A stretch of DNA of 64,000 nucleotides, from assembly GCF_003383615.1 (NCBI RefSeq), contig NZ_QNUL01000004.1, positions 1 through 64,000 of the forward strand, in the 5' to 3' direction. Each line of letters starts with the position of its first letter. The stretch's first letter is position 1. The translations under genes and the position numbers were made by a program. Shown piece after piece: positions 1-9,494 of this stretch. The notes beneath the pieces were generated by a model. The model made no database searches and was not told where the DNA came from. It saw only the letters and a program-made list of their open reading frames with translations. This DNA is from Dyadobacter luteus (GTDB taxonomy: Bacteria > Bacteroidota > Bacteroidia > Cytophagales > Spirosomataceae).

Positions 1-87
1 AAAATCAAAGAACGTTCATAATTAATTTATTTACAACGTGTTATAAGAATTTTTTAAAAGTTAACGCATCACTAGTATTGTGACAAC

Positions 88-2595
88 TTAAACCACCCCG
101 CCCATTAATGGGTCTGTTTTGGTTACAGCTCCGGTCTCCACGTGGCCTGCAAAACGATGCTCAAAACCGGGAAAACCCGCAATTTTCACGCTGACATCAT
201 ACCACTGATACGAGTTCTTTAGATCAAATGCTACAGCAAGTTTACCGCCCTCTGGGACTGTTTTTGTTTTAGTCCCCGTTTTATAACTGTTATCAGCCAC
301 ACTGATTTGATGCGATCTTGTATCGCGATTCTCAATTGAAATCACAATATTCCCGGTAGGTTTAGCCGATTTGATCTCATACTCACAGCTAATGTTCAAT
401 TTAGGTGAGGATCGGTTTCCCTGAAATTCACGATAGAATCCGTTTGGTCCATAAACCCGGAGGTGATAGTCACCATTTTCAAAATCGGCCAGATTCCATT
501 CATCGCTCAATTCATCTCCGGCGGCTACGCTGTAATCCCAGGAGCGGAGGACTTCCTTTTTGAAGGGTTTCATTGCGTATACTCTGTAAGGAATCCCACT
601 GGATTTTGCTCCAAAAAGACGGTTGCCTGCTTTGAAGGTGAGTTCAAGCCGTTGGTTTGCCTGATCAGCTTTCGCATTTACAAAAGGCTCATAAGGTAAT
701 GCAGAAGCTGGTCGGACACCTTTTTCCTGAGTTGGAAATAATTCCGTTTTCTTCTCACCGCCGTTCAGTCTTACCAGTTCCTGCTTACTAATTTTATGAA
801 AGTTCTCGGGCGCCTGCTTGAATTGCGCCTGATGGATTCCCTCTATAAATTCTTTTTTCTGAAGAAAGACAGGTTTTTCGATTTTCTCTCCGTTATACGG
901 CCTGAATGCAGAAGTCAAATCGCCGCAAATTGTCCGTCTCCATTTCGTGATGTTCTCCTCAGTGATCTTTTTGCCCGATTTCTTTTCCAAAAAATGTTCA
1001 AGGAATTGCAAAGAAGATGTGTGATCAAAAACCTCTGAATTGACATGACCTCCTCGTGACCAGGGAGAGGCGATAATCATAGGAACCCTATAGCCGAGTC
1101 CGATCGGTGCGTCCCTCAGGTTTGCCGGAGTGGCTGACGGATTTGTCTGCTGGCTGGCCAATGCAAAATCCATCTTAGGATCAATACCTGCCGACACTTT
1201 TCCGGTGTTGTCTTTATAAGGGTTAGGCACAGTAAATGGTGGCAAGTGATCAAAATAGCCGTCGTTTTCATCGTAGGTTACGATAAAAATTGTCTTCTTC
1301 CAAACCTCCGGGTTTTCAAGTAAAATCTCCATGGCCTCGCTCACGTACCAGGGGCCGAACCAAGGTTCACCGGGATGGTCTGAGAACCGGGCAGGGGGCA
1401 TAAGCCAGGAAACGGTTGGTAAGGTTCCATTTTTTACATCCTGCCTGAACTGGTGAAAGACGTCGCCTTTGGGAACATTCACGGTACGCTCGGTGCCCTC
1501 GTCTGAATACTGCATCGAGGTCAGTTCATGGAAATGCTGGTCGCCGGAATTGATGGAGAATGCCTTATCGTTCAGGCTTTTTTCCCTGTCGGATAACTTC
1601 GCCAGGGTATCCTCGTTGAACTTGGTTTGCGCTGTTACGATATTATTCAAAAGTCTTTTCGCTGCAGCTAACCGCTGTAACGCGCGGGTATCTGTTGTCG
1701 CTTCTTTTTCCAGATCTGCAATGGTCTGGATAACGGTTTGTCGCTTGGTTTCAAGGTTGACAATCCCACCCTCGTGAAAACGGACATTATAGGCTTTAAA
1801 ATATTCAAGTACATTCGTGCCAAAATTGCTAAGCCATTGACTTTCTTCGCCCTTCAAACCATAACCCATCGTGATTTCATTCTGGTAAACCTTCCAGTTG
1901 ACTCCGGCTTCCTCCAGGCGTTCAGGATAGGTTTTCCATTCCAGTTCAGGATACTCATAGTTGCTGATATTCCATACGTGTGCCATGCCTGATGGTTCAT
2001 TTCTGTTCCGTATCGTGCCCGTCATCCAATAATAACGGTTGGGGTGTGTGCCGGTGATACTCGAACAAAAGTTGTGATCACAGACGGTGAATGCATCGGC
2101 AAGCGAATAATAGAAAGGAAAATCTGAGCGGTCACAGTAACCCATTGTGAGGGGGATGTGGGCGTATTTTTTATTGCGGGGTGCTTTTACATCCAACCAG
2201 CGGTCATACTTTCCATTATTCATCGCATCCGTCTGATCACTCCATCCGTGAGGTATTGATCCCATCCATGCCACTTTTGTATCTTTCACATTAAGCCGGA
2301 ACGGACCATAGGTGTCTCCATCCTGATTGGTTTGGAACCAAACTTTATTCTTATCTGCCAGCTCGATCGCCCTTGGATCGTTGAAGCCGCGCACACCTTG
2401 TAACATTCCAAGCTGATGGTCGAACGAGCGGTTTTCCTGCATCAGGAACACGACATGTTCGGCGTCGTAGAAAGTGCTGCCTGGTGCCGGGTTAATAGCC
2501 AGGGCCTTCTGAATCACGTTTGGCATGCTATTAACAAGCGCGCCTGTACCCGCCAGTAGGGTTGCTTTTTTTAGAAAATCTCTTCTGGAATCCAT
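88..2595 (-). CDS. plcN: Phosphocholine-specific phospholipase C, secreted
   Basis: Hydrolyses the head group of phosphatidylcholine or sphingomyelin-like lipids outside the cytoplasm, releasing phosphorylcholine. The 835-residue length fits this family. The N-terminus has a twin-arginine style leader (RRDFLKK at residues 4-10 followed by a hydrophobic stretch), so Tat export of a folded metalloenzyme is likely. The phosphoesterase domain shows ENRSFDH at 54-60, THPNR at 183-187, a DENDGYFDH motif near 440 and FDHTSSLQF near 520, all typical of the acid phosphatase/PLC superfamily. The C-terminal 170 residues look like the two beta-sandwich repeats (DUF756) found in this family. It stands alone, with a long non-coding stretch upstream. 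Whether the substrate is choline-specific rather than broader cannot be read from sequence. Confidence 0.93.
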   Translation of the reverse strand: MDSRRDFLKKATLLAGTGALVNSMPNVIQKALAINPAPGSTFYDAEHVVFLMQENRSFDHQLGMLQGVRGFNDPRAIELADKNKVWFQTNQDGDTYGPFRLNVKDTKVAWMGSIPHGWSDQTDAMNNGKYDRWLDVKAPRNKKYAHIPLTMGYCDRSDFPFYYSLADAFTVCDHNFCSSITGTHPNRYYWMTGTIRNRNEPSGMAHVWNISNYEYPELEWKTYPERLEEAGVNWKVYQNEITMGYGLKGEESQWLSNFGTNVLEYFKAYNVRFHEGGIVNLETKRQTVIQTIADLEKEATTDTRALQRLAAAKRLLNNIVTAQTKFNEDTLAKLSDREKSLNDKAFSINSGDQHFHELTSMQYSDEGTERTVNVPKGDVFHQFRQDVKNGTLPTVSWLMPPARFSDHPGEPWFGPWYVSEAMEILLENPEVWKKTIFIVTYDENDGYFDHLPPFTVPNPYKDNTGKVSAGIDPKMDFALASQQTNPSATPANLRDAPIGLGYRVPMIIASPWSRGGHVNSEVFDHTSSLQFLEHFLEKKSGKKITEENITKWRRTICGDLTSAFRPYNGEKIEKPVFLQKKEFIEGIHQAQFKQAPENFHKISKQELVRLNGGEKKTELFPTQEKGVRPASALPYEPFVNAKADQANQRLELTFKAGNRLFGAKSSGIPYRVYAMKPFKKEVLRSWDYSVAAGDELSDEWNLADFENGDYHLRVYGPNGFYREFQGNRSSPKLNISCEYEIKSAKPTGNIVISIENRDTRSHQISVADNSYKTGTKTKTVPEGGKLAVAFDLKNSYQWYDVSVKIAGFPGFEHRFAGHVETGAVTKTDPLMGGVV

Positions 2596-3386
2596 TTACC
2601 CGAATAATTGATAATTAATAAGTGAGTTATAACCTAGTAGATCTTTTTTCCGAAAGTGACACCACCGGAAGAAGATTACTAATGATTTACATTTTGTAGA
2701 GCGGAACAGATTTCGCGAGTTTCGTCACCCACTTTTCCCCGCGCATCTTACAAGATTAGTGCGCTGTTTGCTTTGATCAAAGCTACCTTGATTATCATTT
2801 TGTTGTCTTTTGGTGTATATCAAATGCAGCTCTGTCGGCAGACCCGCAACGGATTGAAATAGATTACCTGATCGACTTTGTTGAGTAGGCTATGCATGTT
2901 CGCTTTGTTTTATTTTCTATTGCTAGTCATAATTCCCAATCAATTTGATTAAGGAAAGCCTATCTGCGTTATGAAGAAACCTAGTCGGGGTGTCCGTTCA
3001 TTACACCATCAAGTGTGGAAGCCAAATGGAGCTGAAAGATAAAAACAGTGATTAATAGAATCGGATCAACTTCTGAATTTGTGAATGGTAAAGGTTTTGC
3101 TGTTTTCTTTGTAGTGTAGAGGCTTTTTATACAGGGAATTACGTAATTATTGGGTTGTCTATATGGTTTGTATTCAATGTTTTATTGATGAATTATGTTG
3201 AAAGCCAGAGCTGTTTCTGGAGGGGCTTGTCATCTGGTTGTGTTGTCCGACTGAGTTCTTTCAAGGTGCGTAGCTTATAATCGATACTATCTTCATAGTT
3301 ACGGATGTTATACTCAGTTATTTATCTGAGGCGGAGTATGAAGCTCGATTTTCCTGTGATGATGTTACTATGCAATTCCTGCATCT
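2596..3386. other. Long non-coding stretch upstream of the phospholipase gene
   Basis: About 790 bases with stops in all frames and no recognisable gene. It contains a perfect 14-bp palindrome at 2770-2783. Overlapping it on the minus strand is a TAGCTTTG box (2778-2785), which fits the Bacteroidota -7 element, but no matching TTTG lies upstream, so a promoter for the phospholipase is only possible. The rest appears to be decayed sequence, consistent with the pseudogene remnant next to it. Confidence 0.5.
2770..2783. promoter_or_regulatory. Perfect 14-bp palindrome upstream of phospholipase gene
   Basis: GCTTTGATCAAAGC is its own reverse complement. It lies about 175 bases upstream of the phospholipase start and overlaps a minus-strand TAnnTTTG match. 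It could be a dimeric regulator site, but a palindrome of this length in an AT-rich spacer may also be chance. Confidence 0.25.
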
Positions 3387-3665
3387 TTATCGTTGAGGTA
3401 TAGAATCCGTTTCAGTAAACAGCCACAATGTATTTGTGTACTTAGGATTGGATTGCCTGCGGCGATAGGAGGAGGACAAAGGGATGGTTCTGCTGTAAGA
3501 TTGATGGTTGTTGGAGTTGATCATCACGCCGTCATCATTTCCGGCTGAGAGGAGCGTAGCGTGTGTTCCATTCGGATTTACAATCGTTTTTACATGACTG
3601 CCTGTTGAGTGAAATGTAGCATGTGTTATTCAATCGGTGCACAATGGTTGGCGATTCAGTAAGCA
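3387..3665 (-). pseudogene. Decayed fragment of an NPDGTH-type repeat protein
   Basis: On the minus strand two diverged copies of a 60-base unit lie next to each other, at about 3601-3650 and 3541-3590. The second reads in frame as TIVNPNGTHATLLSAGND, preceded by THATFHSTGSHVK. This is the roughly 20-residue 'TIVNPDGTHST' repeat found in secreted repeat proteins of Bacteroidota. The first unit reads TIVHR in a different frame, and aligning the two units needs a one-base insertion, so the reading frame is broken. An in-frame stop precedes the readable part and there is no start codon. The open part runs to a stop at 3387-3389. I interpret it as a 3' remnant of a lost gene. Recognition rests on only two repeat units, so confidence is moderate. 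Confidence 0.4.
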
Positions 3666-3885
3666 TGTTGATGACAGGAAAGTCAGGGATATCGGAATCC
3701 GGCAATTGGTGACAGCTATGAACTTTAAAATTCCTATTCACATCTTGCATTTCACCCGAAAACAGTTCAATTTTAGGTTTGTCAGTAGCCTGATGGATTG
3801 ACTTACCGGTTATCTGTTTACCGGCAGGGTTCAGATGCACTGTTGTACACCTAAATTCTAACTTCAATAACCAGCCTTTTTATTC

Positions 3886-5211
3886 ATGAACAAAAGAGAT
3901 TTCCTAAAAAATGCTGCGGCATTGTCTTCCCTCGCAATATTACCCACTGAATCATGGTCCTTTTCTGCAGACAAGAGGCTGAGAACGGCACACATTGGTT
4001 TAGGTGGCATGGGTCAGGCGGATCTGGCTTCCATATCCATTCACAAGAATGTGGATGTTGTAGCACTTTGCGACGTTGATTCTAAAGTTTTGGCGGAGGT
4101 GAGCGCCAAGTTTCCGAATGCTAAAACGTACAAGGATTACCGTTTAATGCTCAAAGAAATGAGCAACGAGATTGACGCCGTGGTGGTTTCTACGCCAGAC
4201 CATACCCACGCGCCGGCTTCCATGATGGCTATGGAAATGAACAAACCAGTGTATTGCCAAAAACCGCTGACGCACTACGTAAAAGAAGCGCGGGCAATGG
4301 ATAAAATTGCCAAAGACAAGAAGCTGGTGACGCAGATGGGTATTCAGGTACATTCGTTCTACGATTATAAACTGGCTACTTTACTCATCCAATCAGGTAT
4401 TGTCGGGAAAGTACACACAGTAAGGGCATGGTCACCAAAAAACTGGGGATACAACGGCCCTGCACCTGCAAGCGGTGATCCGGTACCAGAAAACCTGGAT
4501 TGGAATTTGTGGCAGGGAACCTCACCTGAAAAACCATATAAGGAAGGTTTTTACCATCCCGGCAACTGGCGGAAGCTGGTGGATTACGGCTGCGCAACCC
4601 TGGGCGATATGGGTGTACATATTTTTGATACACCGTACAATGCCCTGCAGCTGGATGTACCAAGGACGATCACAACCAATTGCAGAAAACCGAATGGCTT
4701 CGGATATCCTGAAAAAAACATGGTGACCTATGAATTTCCTGGTACGAAATACACGGCAGATACGCTGAAATGGGTATGGTACGATGGCGTGGGCGCCGAC
4801 AAGCAGCGTGAAGACCTGATGCTTCCGGACGGCGAGGATTTACATGACCAGGGAGCGATGTTTATAGGAGAAAAAGGAAGGTTATATCTGCCTCATTTTC
4901 AGATATTCCCCAAGTTGATCGTAGATGGTGCGTATAAGGAGATTGATGTTACGCCATTCAAGCTGGGTGGACCGGTGCGCGATTACAGCTCAGAATCGCA
5001 TAAGCACTACCATGAGTTTGTAGATGCCTGCCTGGGCAAAGCAACCTGCAGTGCGCCATTCTCGTATGCTTCCAGATTAACGGAAACCATTTTGCTGGGT
5101 GTTATTGCCGGTCGTTTTCCTAACAAAACGCTGCACTGGGATGCCAAAAAGGCGCAGTTCGCGGAGGAGGAAGCCAATCAGTATCTGGGTGGCGTGTATC
5201 GGAAGTTCTAA
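3886..5211 (+). CDS. Secreted Gfo/Idh/MocA-family oxidoreductase
   Basis: An NAD(P)-dependent oxidoreductase of the Gfo/Idh/MocA family, which usually acts on sugars, inositols or glycosides. The N-terminus (NKRDFLKNA followed by a hydrophobic run) is the Tat-like leader seen on many exported Bacteroidota members. A Rossmann motif GLGGMG lies at residues 38-43. The usual EKP motif reads QKP here, near residues 125-127, and GDMGVH follows in the C-terminal domain, a combination common in the exported subgroup. The 441-residue length is normal. The gene is monocistronic, with a hairpin terminator at 5278-5310. The substrate is unknown. Confidence 0.85.
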   Translation: MNKRDFLKNAAALSSLAILPTESWSFSADKRLRTAHIGLGGMGQADLASISIHKNVDVVALCDVDSKVLAEVSAKFPNAKTYKDYRLMLKEMSNEIDAVVVSTPDHTHAPASMMAMEMNKPVYCQKPLTHYVKEARAMDKIAKDKKLVTQMGIQVHSFYDYKLATLLIQSGIVGKVHTVRAWSPKNWGYNGPAPASGDPVPENLDWNLWQGTSPEKPYKEGFYHPGNWRKLVDYGCATLGDMGVHIFDTPYNALQLDVPRTITTNCRKPNGFGYPEKNMVTYEFPGTKYTADTLKWVWYDGVGADKQREDLMLPDGEDLHDQGAMFIGEKGRLYLPHFQIFPKLIVDGAYKEIDVTPFKLGGPVRDYSSESHKHYHEFVDACLGKATCSAPFSYASRLTETILLGVIAGRFPNKTLHWDAKKAQFAEEEANQYLGGVYRKF

Positions 5212-5277
5212 ACGATTGCGCTTTCAAAACTCAATGTCCTGTTGCTGTTGTGTTGATCGGTTCAGGATTTATAATAG

Positions 5278-5310
5278 CAGGCATGCCATCACCGGTGTGC
5301 CTGTTTTTTT
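5278..5310 (+). terminator. Intrinsic terminator after Gfo/Idh gene
   Basis: CAGGCA (5278-5283) pairs with TGCCTG (5298-5303), with an inner CACCGGTG that can also pair, and seven T residues follow directly. Confidence 0.7.
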
Positions 5311-5498
5311 GCTAAGACAACTGATATTGTGATGGGTTAAACCCAACTTTAACTAAGGTGAAAATCTCGCTCAGGACAAGCTGTTAGCTGTTTTACAAAC
5401 TTTTACATATCCGTTACAAGCTTTTGCGATTTCGGGGCGCGGAGCTAATTGACGCCTCCTATTTTTGCTGCTGTTGTTTCACCAAATCAATTATAGCA

Positions 5499-6383
5499 AT
5501 GAAAGTATACATCCCGGCTCTTTTGCTGATTTTGCCGTTCACCGGCACGTTTTATCCGACTACTACGTCGCTGGGTCTGGCTGCACAGCAAGATAGTGTT
5601 CTTAATAAGAAAGGAGATAAGCCTGTCGCAATGAATGTCATTTTTAAATCCGTCGATGGAGGAGATACCTGGCAGGATATGAGCCCAAGGCAAATTTCCA
5701 CGGTTACAAATAATACCAGTAGCGATTCTGTCCAAACAGAAATGCCCGTATTCTATCAAGGCAGTCAGTCTCCGTTGAATGAAAACGGAGTGGCTTCGTG
5801 GCCTGCTGTTGCTGCAAGTTTCCCAAGGAAAGATATGCGGACTGTCGTTGAAACAGCAAGTGGAGTTGCCATTATCGGTTGTGACGGCGGCCTGTTCAAA
5901 TCTACAAATAACGGTACAACCTGGAAACAGGTGTATAGCCGTGGCGGGGTCATGAAAATTGTCGAGTCCGGTGGTATTATGATGGCTGCGAGTCCCAGCG
6001 GAATTATTCGGTCGACTGATGATGGCGAACATTGGGAGGATGTTCTGAGCGAAGGAGGTGTGGGTATTGATATACAGAACATTAAAGGTGGATTTGCTTC
6101 AATTACTTACAATACCACCTCGCGAACCAGAAGGGTGCGGACGTCTTACGATGAGGGCAAAAGCTGGCAGCCTGTTGATGCTGGTCTACCTGCGAGCGAG
6201 TTCATTGCTTCAATTACTGAGGTTGGGAAATACTTATTTTGCGGCCATCCGGCAGGCGTTTTCAGATCGGGAGATAAAGGGAAAACCTGGAAGCTGCTGC
6301 TTCCTGCAGTTGATGGCAAGGTCTTCAATTTATCGGTTTCGGACAACGTGATCTATGCTTTGGCCAAAGAGGGAGGATGCTGA
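5499..6383 (+). CDS. BNR/Asp-box repeat protein, sialidase- or sortilin-like propeller
   Basis: A predicted exported protein of 294 residues built from Asp-box (SxDxGxxW) repeats. Five are visible: SVDGGDTW, STNNGTTW, STDDGEHW, SYDEGKSW and SGDKGKTW, spaced as blades of a beta-propeller. I chose the ATG at 5499 because it begins a good signal peptide (MKVYIPALLLILPF). The open frame extends 25 codons further upstream, but those codons are cysteine-rich and unlike a leader. A TATTTTTG box at 5460-5467 could be a -7 element. There are no catalytic sialidase residues I can point to, so an enzymatic role is not supported. The protein ends EGGC, with fewer blades than a complete six- or seven-bladed propeller, so it may be truncated or may close differently. 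Confidence 0.7.
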   Translation: MKVYIPALLLILPFTGTFYPTTTSLGLAAQQDSVLNKKGDKPVAMNVIFKSVDGGDTWQDMSPRQISTVTNNTSSDSVQTEMPVFYQGSQSPLNENGVASWPAVAASFPRKDMRTVVETASGVAIIGCDGGLFKSTNNGTTWKQVYSRGGVMKIVESGGIMMAASPSGIIRSTDDGEHWEDVLSEGGVGIDIQNIKGGFASITYNTTSRTRRVRTSYDEGKSWQPVDAGLPASEFIASITEVGKYLFCGHPAGVFRSGDKGKTWKLLLPAVDGKVFNLSVSDNVIYALAKEGGC

Positions 6384-6442
6384 TAGCCAGATCGAACCAG
6401 TACCGGTATTCTTCCAAAACTTAAAGATTTGGAGGAATACAA

Positions 6443-6491
6443 AAATACAATTCCCGCGGAAAGTCTTGGTCTTTCCGCGGGAATTGTATTT
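6443..6491. terminator. Bidirectional terminator with a perfect 21-bp stem
   Basis: The arms 6443-6463 and 6471-6491 are perfectly complementary with a 7-base loop. They have a GC core (CCCGCGG) flanked by A and T runs on either side. The hairpin sits between the convergent BNR protein gene and the minus-strand lipoprotein gene, so it can serve both. Confidence 0.9.
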
Positions 6492-6513
6492 AATAGTGAA
6501 GGACAAACCAAAT

Positions 6514-7425
6514 TTAATTCTTGCCTTTCTGATAGGTAACAACATATTGATGACGGCCCATAGCGCCTACCTGCGTAAGACGAAGTGTAGGAAATCCTTT
6601 CTCATCGACAGAAGGGGTTTCGCTTTCTACCTTGCTCGCAGGGCGACATCCATCAGTGGTATTACAATATCTTACAGTTTTGCTAAGCTCATTATTGGTA
6701 GTAAGAATACCCAGATAGGGTATAAAGCTGGTGGTCAAATTCCAGTCTGACACTGCCAGTACCACACCAAGTATCTGAAACTCTTTGCTGTTTGAGAAAA
6801 TGTTTTTGTTATTATCAAATTTTCTGTCAATGACTTCCCAGGCTCCAAGTGGGTTTCTCTCCTTTGCAGCATTCGTTTCTGCCACATAGTCAATATTACC
6901 GGCGGCATCCAAAAATGTGGAGCCATACACTACATTATTTCTGACAGGGAACCCGTTTTCATCAGTCTTGAAATCAAATTTACGCAGCTGTTTTGCTCCA
7001 ACTGCCTGCCGTACATTCACTGTGTTACCACTGTATTCAAAATAAAATCGTGAAGCGTTCTGATCGGTTTGTGGATTGTACTGATCAAAATAAATAGCAT
7101 TGGACCGCAGGACAATCTCTGAAAGTTTCCCTTGTTGATAGTAAAAATTAACCCACGGCAAAGCTCGTCCATTGGGAGTAGCGCTAGGCGTCAGTACGCT
7201 GTCTGTGACTGACACCAATTGTCCGGAATTGTTGTATGCAAACTTCGCGCGGTAAATCAGATTGGAAAGCGAACCACCGACTTCGTTGTAGTCAATAGAA
7301 AGCGGAACTTGTCCGGTCCGTGTCTTTTCGACTTGCTCTTCCGGGAGTGGCTCGTTGCATGCAAGGAATGACAGACAGACTACCGAAACTTGTAATACAT
7401 TTCTGAAAACTTGAATAGGTCGCAT
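6514..7425 (-). CDS. Lipoprotein of unknown function
   Basis: A 303-residue predicted lipoprotein with a signal peptide ending in the lipobox LSFLAC (Cys at about residue 23). The mature part contains several strands of the form 'YNNSGQLVSVTD' and 'FKTDENGFPV', resembling the YD/RHS-like beta-rich lipoproteins (DUF4595-like) common in Bacteroidota. I do not recognise a catalytic motif. The gene is followed by the strong bidirectional hairpin at 6443-6491. Confidence 0.75.
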   Translation of the reverse strand: MRPIQVFRNVLQVSVVCLSFLACNEPLPEEQVEKTRTGQVPLSIDYNEVGGSLSNLIYRAKFAYNNSGQLVSVTDSVLTPSATPNGRALPWVNFYYQQGKLSEIVLRSNAIYFDQYNPQTDQNASRFYFEYSGNTVNVRQAVGAKQLRKFDFKTDENGFPVRNNVVYGSTFLDAAGNIDYVAETNAAKERNPLGAWEVIDRKFDNNKNIFSNSKEFQILGVVLAVSDWNLTTSFIPYLGILTTNNELSKTVRYCNTTDGCRPASKVESETPSVDEKGFPTLRLTQVGAMGRHQYVVTYQKGKN

Positions 7426-7614
7426 TTGTTAATGGTTAAGTTGTAAAATGATTCCTAAGAGTATCTTTTGTTATAGTCAATAGCACTGTAACGCTATTGG
7501 CTATACATATGCACTTCCATGGATTCATTTCGTCAGACAGTATTATGACAAACAGGGTTGCATCCGGATTGTAACTTAAGCAAAAATTCTCACCCGCTTT
7601 TCTACTGTTCGCAA

Positions 7615-8040
7615 CTATTCCCTGATGTATTTTGACCTGCTACTCGTAGGCTCACATAGGGTTATAATAAGGTCATTTCCTGCTTGTTCAATATCCCATG
7701 TTTCACATCCAATGCAGTCCACGAATGCACATTGTGCGTTACCGGGAACCGTGGTCTTCGGTATTACTTTGAAAAAAACTCCGTTCACATGATACGACTT
7801 CGGTCTGCAACAACCAGGCAGGCCGTCTGAGGCAAGGATAAGTCCATCATACCTGAATGTGATCGTTTGGATCTGTGGCTCAGCGGGAACCCAAACCTTT
7901 TCTCCGTCAACCGTAGTTTCGTATGCGATATGTCTCCATTTTCCCACAATGGACGCAATTTCAGGCTCTGGCTCGGGGTCATCTTTTTTACAGGTGATTA
8001 GCAAGAGAGGTAGCATCAACACACATAGTAGTTTTTTCAT
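7615..8040 (-). CDS. Small lipocalin-like lipoprotein
   Basis: 141 residues with a signal peptide and lipobox (LLITC, then KKDDPEPEPE, a typical acidic/proline linker after the lipidated Cys). The following VGKWRHIAYE resembles the opening strand of lipocalin-like Bacteroidota lipoproteins. The mature domain carries an unusual number of cysteines (CC, then three more within about 12 residues, then another). Its function is unknown. It is preceded by another small lipoprotein gene on the same strand, 66 bases upstream, so the two may be co-transcribed. Confidence 0.7.
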   Translation of the reverse strand: MKKLLCVLMLPLLLITCKKDDPEPEPEIASIVGKWRHIAYETTVDGEKVWVPAEPQIQTITFRYDGLILASDGLPGCCRPKSYHVNGVFFKVIPKTTVPGNAQCAFVDCIGCETWDIEQAGNDLIITLCEPTSSRSKYIRE

Positions 8041-8106
8041 AAGGCCAAGTCTTTTACAGATTAAGAATTTAGTTTTCTTTGAGGCAAGATGGAGGTTACA
8101 GACGCC

Positions 8107-8487
8107 CTACCTGGCCTTGATACTAGTGATCTCAACGATTGAACAGATTGAGTTTCTATATTCATCTCCCGGGAAATAAAGTGTGTAGCCACTAAACCTG
8201 ATGGAGAGTTGATCTTTTTGATATTCTTCAGGTAGATTACAGGGGATATATACCTGTGACAATTCTGAATCGGAATCCGGATTTCTGATAAAGTAAGAGA
8301 TAACCTTGCTGCTGTCAGCCCTGGTGCCGGTATGAGCAAAAACATATGTCTTAACATTATCCAAATACCGGGATCTGGTTCCTCCGCCAAACTGAGGATC
8401 GCTGCAAGCAGTTGGTTTCGCGGGCTCTATTTTGTTACATCCGGTTAATAGAACGATAAGCAAAAATGAAGAAGTACTGATTTTCAT
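8107..8487 (-). CDS. Small lipoprotein, hypothetical
   Basis: 126 residues beginning with a signal peptide and lipobox LLTGC (Cys near residue 17). I do not recognise a family. It lies on the same strand as the lipocalin-like lipoprotein downstream. The coding character is supported by the clean leader and lipobox rather than by homology. Confidence 0.6.
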   Translation of the reverse strand: MKISTSSFLLIVLLTGCNKIEPAKPTACSDPQFGGGTRSRYLDNVKTYVFAHTGTRADSSKVISYFIRNPDSDSELSQVYIPCNLPEEYQKDQLSIRFSGYTLYFPGDEYRNSICSIVEITSIKAR

Positions 8488-8654
8488 AGCCTTTGCGTTT
8501 GGTAATATTTCGTACTCAGCTATGACATTTCAAGTATGCCAATGGTTGTAGTAGGGGGTAAAAAATATCCAGACATCTCCAAGTAGCTTATGAAACTTTG
8601 AGATGGCTGGTATATCTGGATGAAAAGCTGTTGGTGCGCTGTAGTTTCCGGAAG

Positions 8655-9413
8655 TTACAAAACCTCCGTTTTTCCGTTCTTAAACGACGAGAGCATAGGA
8701 GAATCAGAGGGTAGTTCAGTGATCAGATAGTCGATCTCCTGCAGGTCGGCTACTTTCATTTTCATCACCGAATTGAGCTTTTCAGAAATAGAAAGAACCG
8801 CAACTTTTGCAGAAGCTTTTATCATCGATTTTTTCACCTGTACGGTTTCCCAGTCCGAATCGGTGAGCCCTCCCTGGGTGTCCAGGGCGTTGGTTCCTAT
8901 GATACACAGATCGGCTTTTATTTCAGATAGGCGCTGATGCACTTCACCGCCTACCATCATCTGGCTGTAACGGGAAACCTGCCCGCCAATCAGCAAAATT
9001 TCAATATTGGGCTTGTCCAGTAACTCTACCGCAGTGAGTGGATTGACCGTCATAAACGTTGCCGAAAAATCATCAGGTATGAGTTTGACCAACTCACGAA
9101 TGGTGGTACCTCCACCAATCAAAACAAGCATTCCTGGCTTCAGGAGCGACATCGCTTTGCTCCCAATGATCTCTTTCTGGGAATGTGCATAAGTTTCTTT
9201 GAGGTTGGAATTATGGTGATACGCTTTGGACATGGCACCTCCGCGAATCTTGATAATCGCTCCTTCTTCTGCCAGTTCGTTCACGTCGCGACGGACGGTA
9301 TCTTCCGAAACGTTTAGTTTTTCAGTCAGCTCTGTCAGAGAAATCCGCGTGTGTATGTTGATCTCTTTCAGGATGAGATCCTTCCTTTCTTTTTTTAAGA
9401 GGCTAATGGACAT
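8655..9413 (-). CDS. DeoR-family transcriptional regulator
   Basis: A 252-residue sugar-phosphate-type repressor. The N-terminal helix-turn-helix (about residues 8-60) contains the family signature NVSEDTVRRDVNEL and ends IKIRGGA. The C-terminal DeoRC sensor domain contains the phosphosugar-binding loop LIGGGTT. The gene is divergent from the SusC/SusD/GntP locus, with a 251-base control region between them. That region carries three TGCA-N5-TGCR inverted repeats and a promoter for each direction, so this protein is the obvious candidate to bind there and control both itself and the locus. The effector is unknown. Confidence 0.9.
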   Translation of the reverse strand: MSISLLKKERKDLILKEINIHTRISLTELTEKLNVSEDTVRRDVNELAEEGAIIKIRGGAMSKAYHHNSNLKETYAHSQKEIIGSKAMSLLKPGMLVLIGGGTTIRELVKLIPDDFSATFMTVNPLTAVELLDKPNIEILLIGGQVSRYSQMMVGGEVHQRLSEIKADLCIIGTNALDTQGGLTDSDWETVQVKKSMIKASAKVAVLSISEKLNSVMKMKVADLQEIDYLITELPSDSPMLSSFKNGKTEVL

Positions 9414-9447
9414 CGGGTGTTAGGAGTCATGGATGATGGCTAATAAA

Positions 9448-9480
9448 CAAAGGTATGAAAAATGCATATTTTAACCCAAA
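9448..9480 (-). promoter_or_regulatory. Predicted promoter of the DeoR-family regulator
   Basis: On the minus strand TTTG (complement of 9477-9480) is followed after 21 bp by TACCTTTG (complement of 9448-9455), matching the Bacteroidota -33/-7 consensus. The predicted start lies near 9444, giving a leader of about 30 bases. Confidence 0.65.
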
Positions 9481-9494
9481 AGGCTTCTTATATA

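Noticed and set aside
3535..3867. A 110-codon minus-strand frame as an intact gene
   Set aside because: It lacks a leader or known domain, and its 3' half overlaps the frameshifted repeat remnant, so it is a by-product of the decayed gene.
5487..6032. A 181-codon open frame on the minus strand
   Set aside because: It lies opposite the BNR-repeat protein, whose signal peptide and Asp-boxes show which strand is coding.
5499..6383. Active sialidase assignment for the BNR-repeat protein
   Set aside because: Asp-boxes alone do not indicate sialidase activity, and the catalytic Arg triad and Tyr/Glu cannot be identified.
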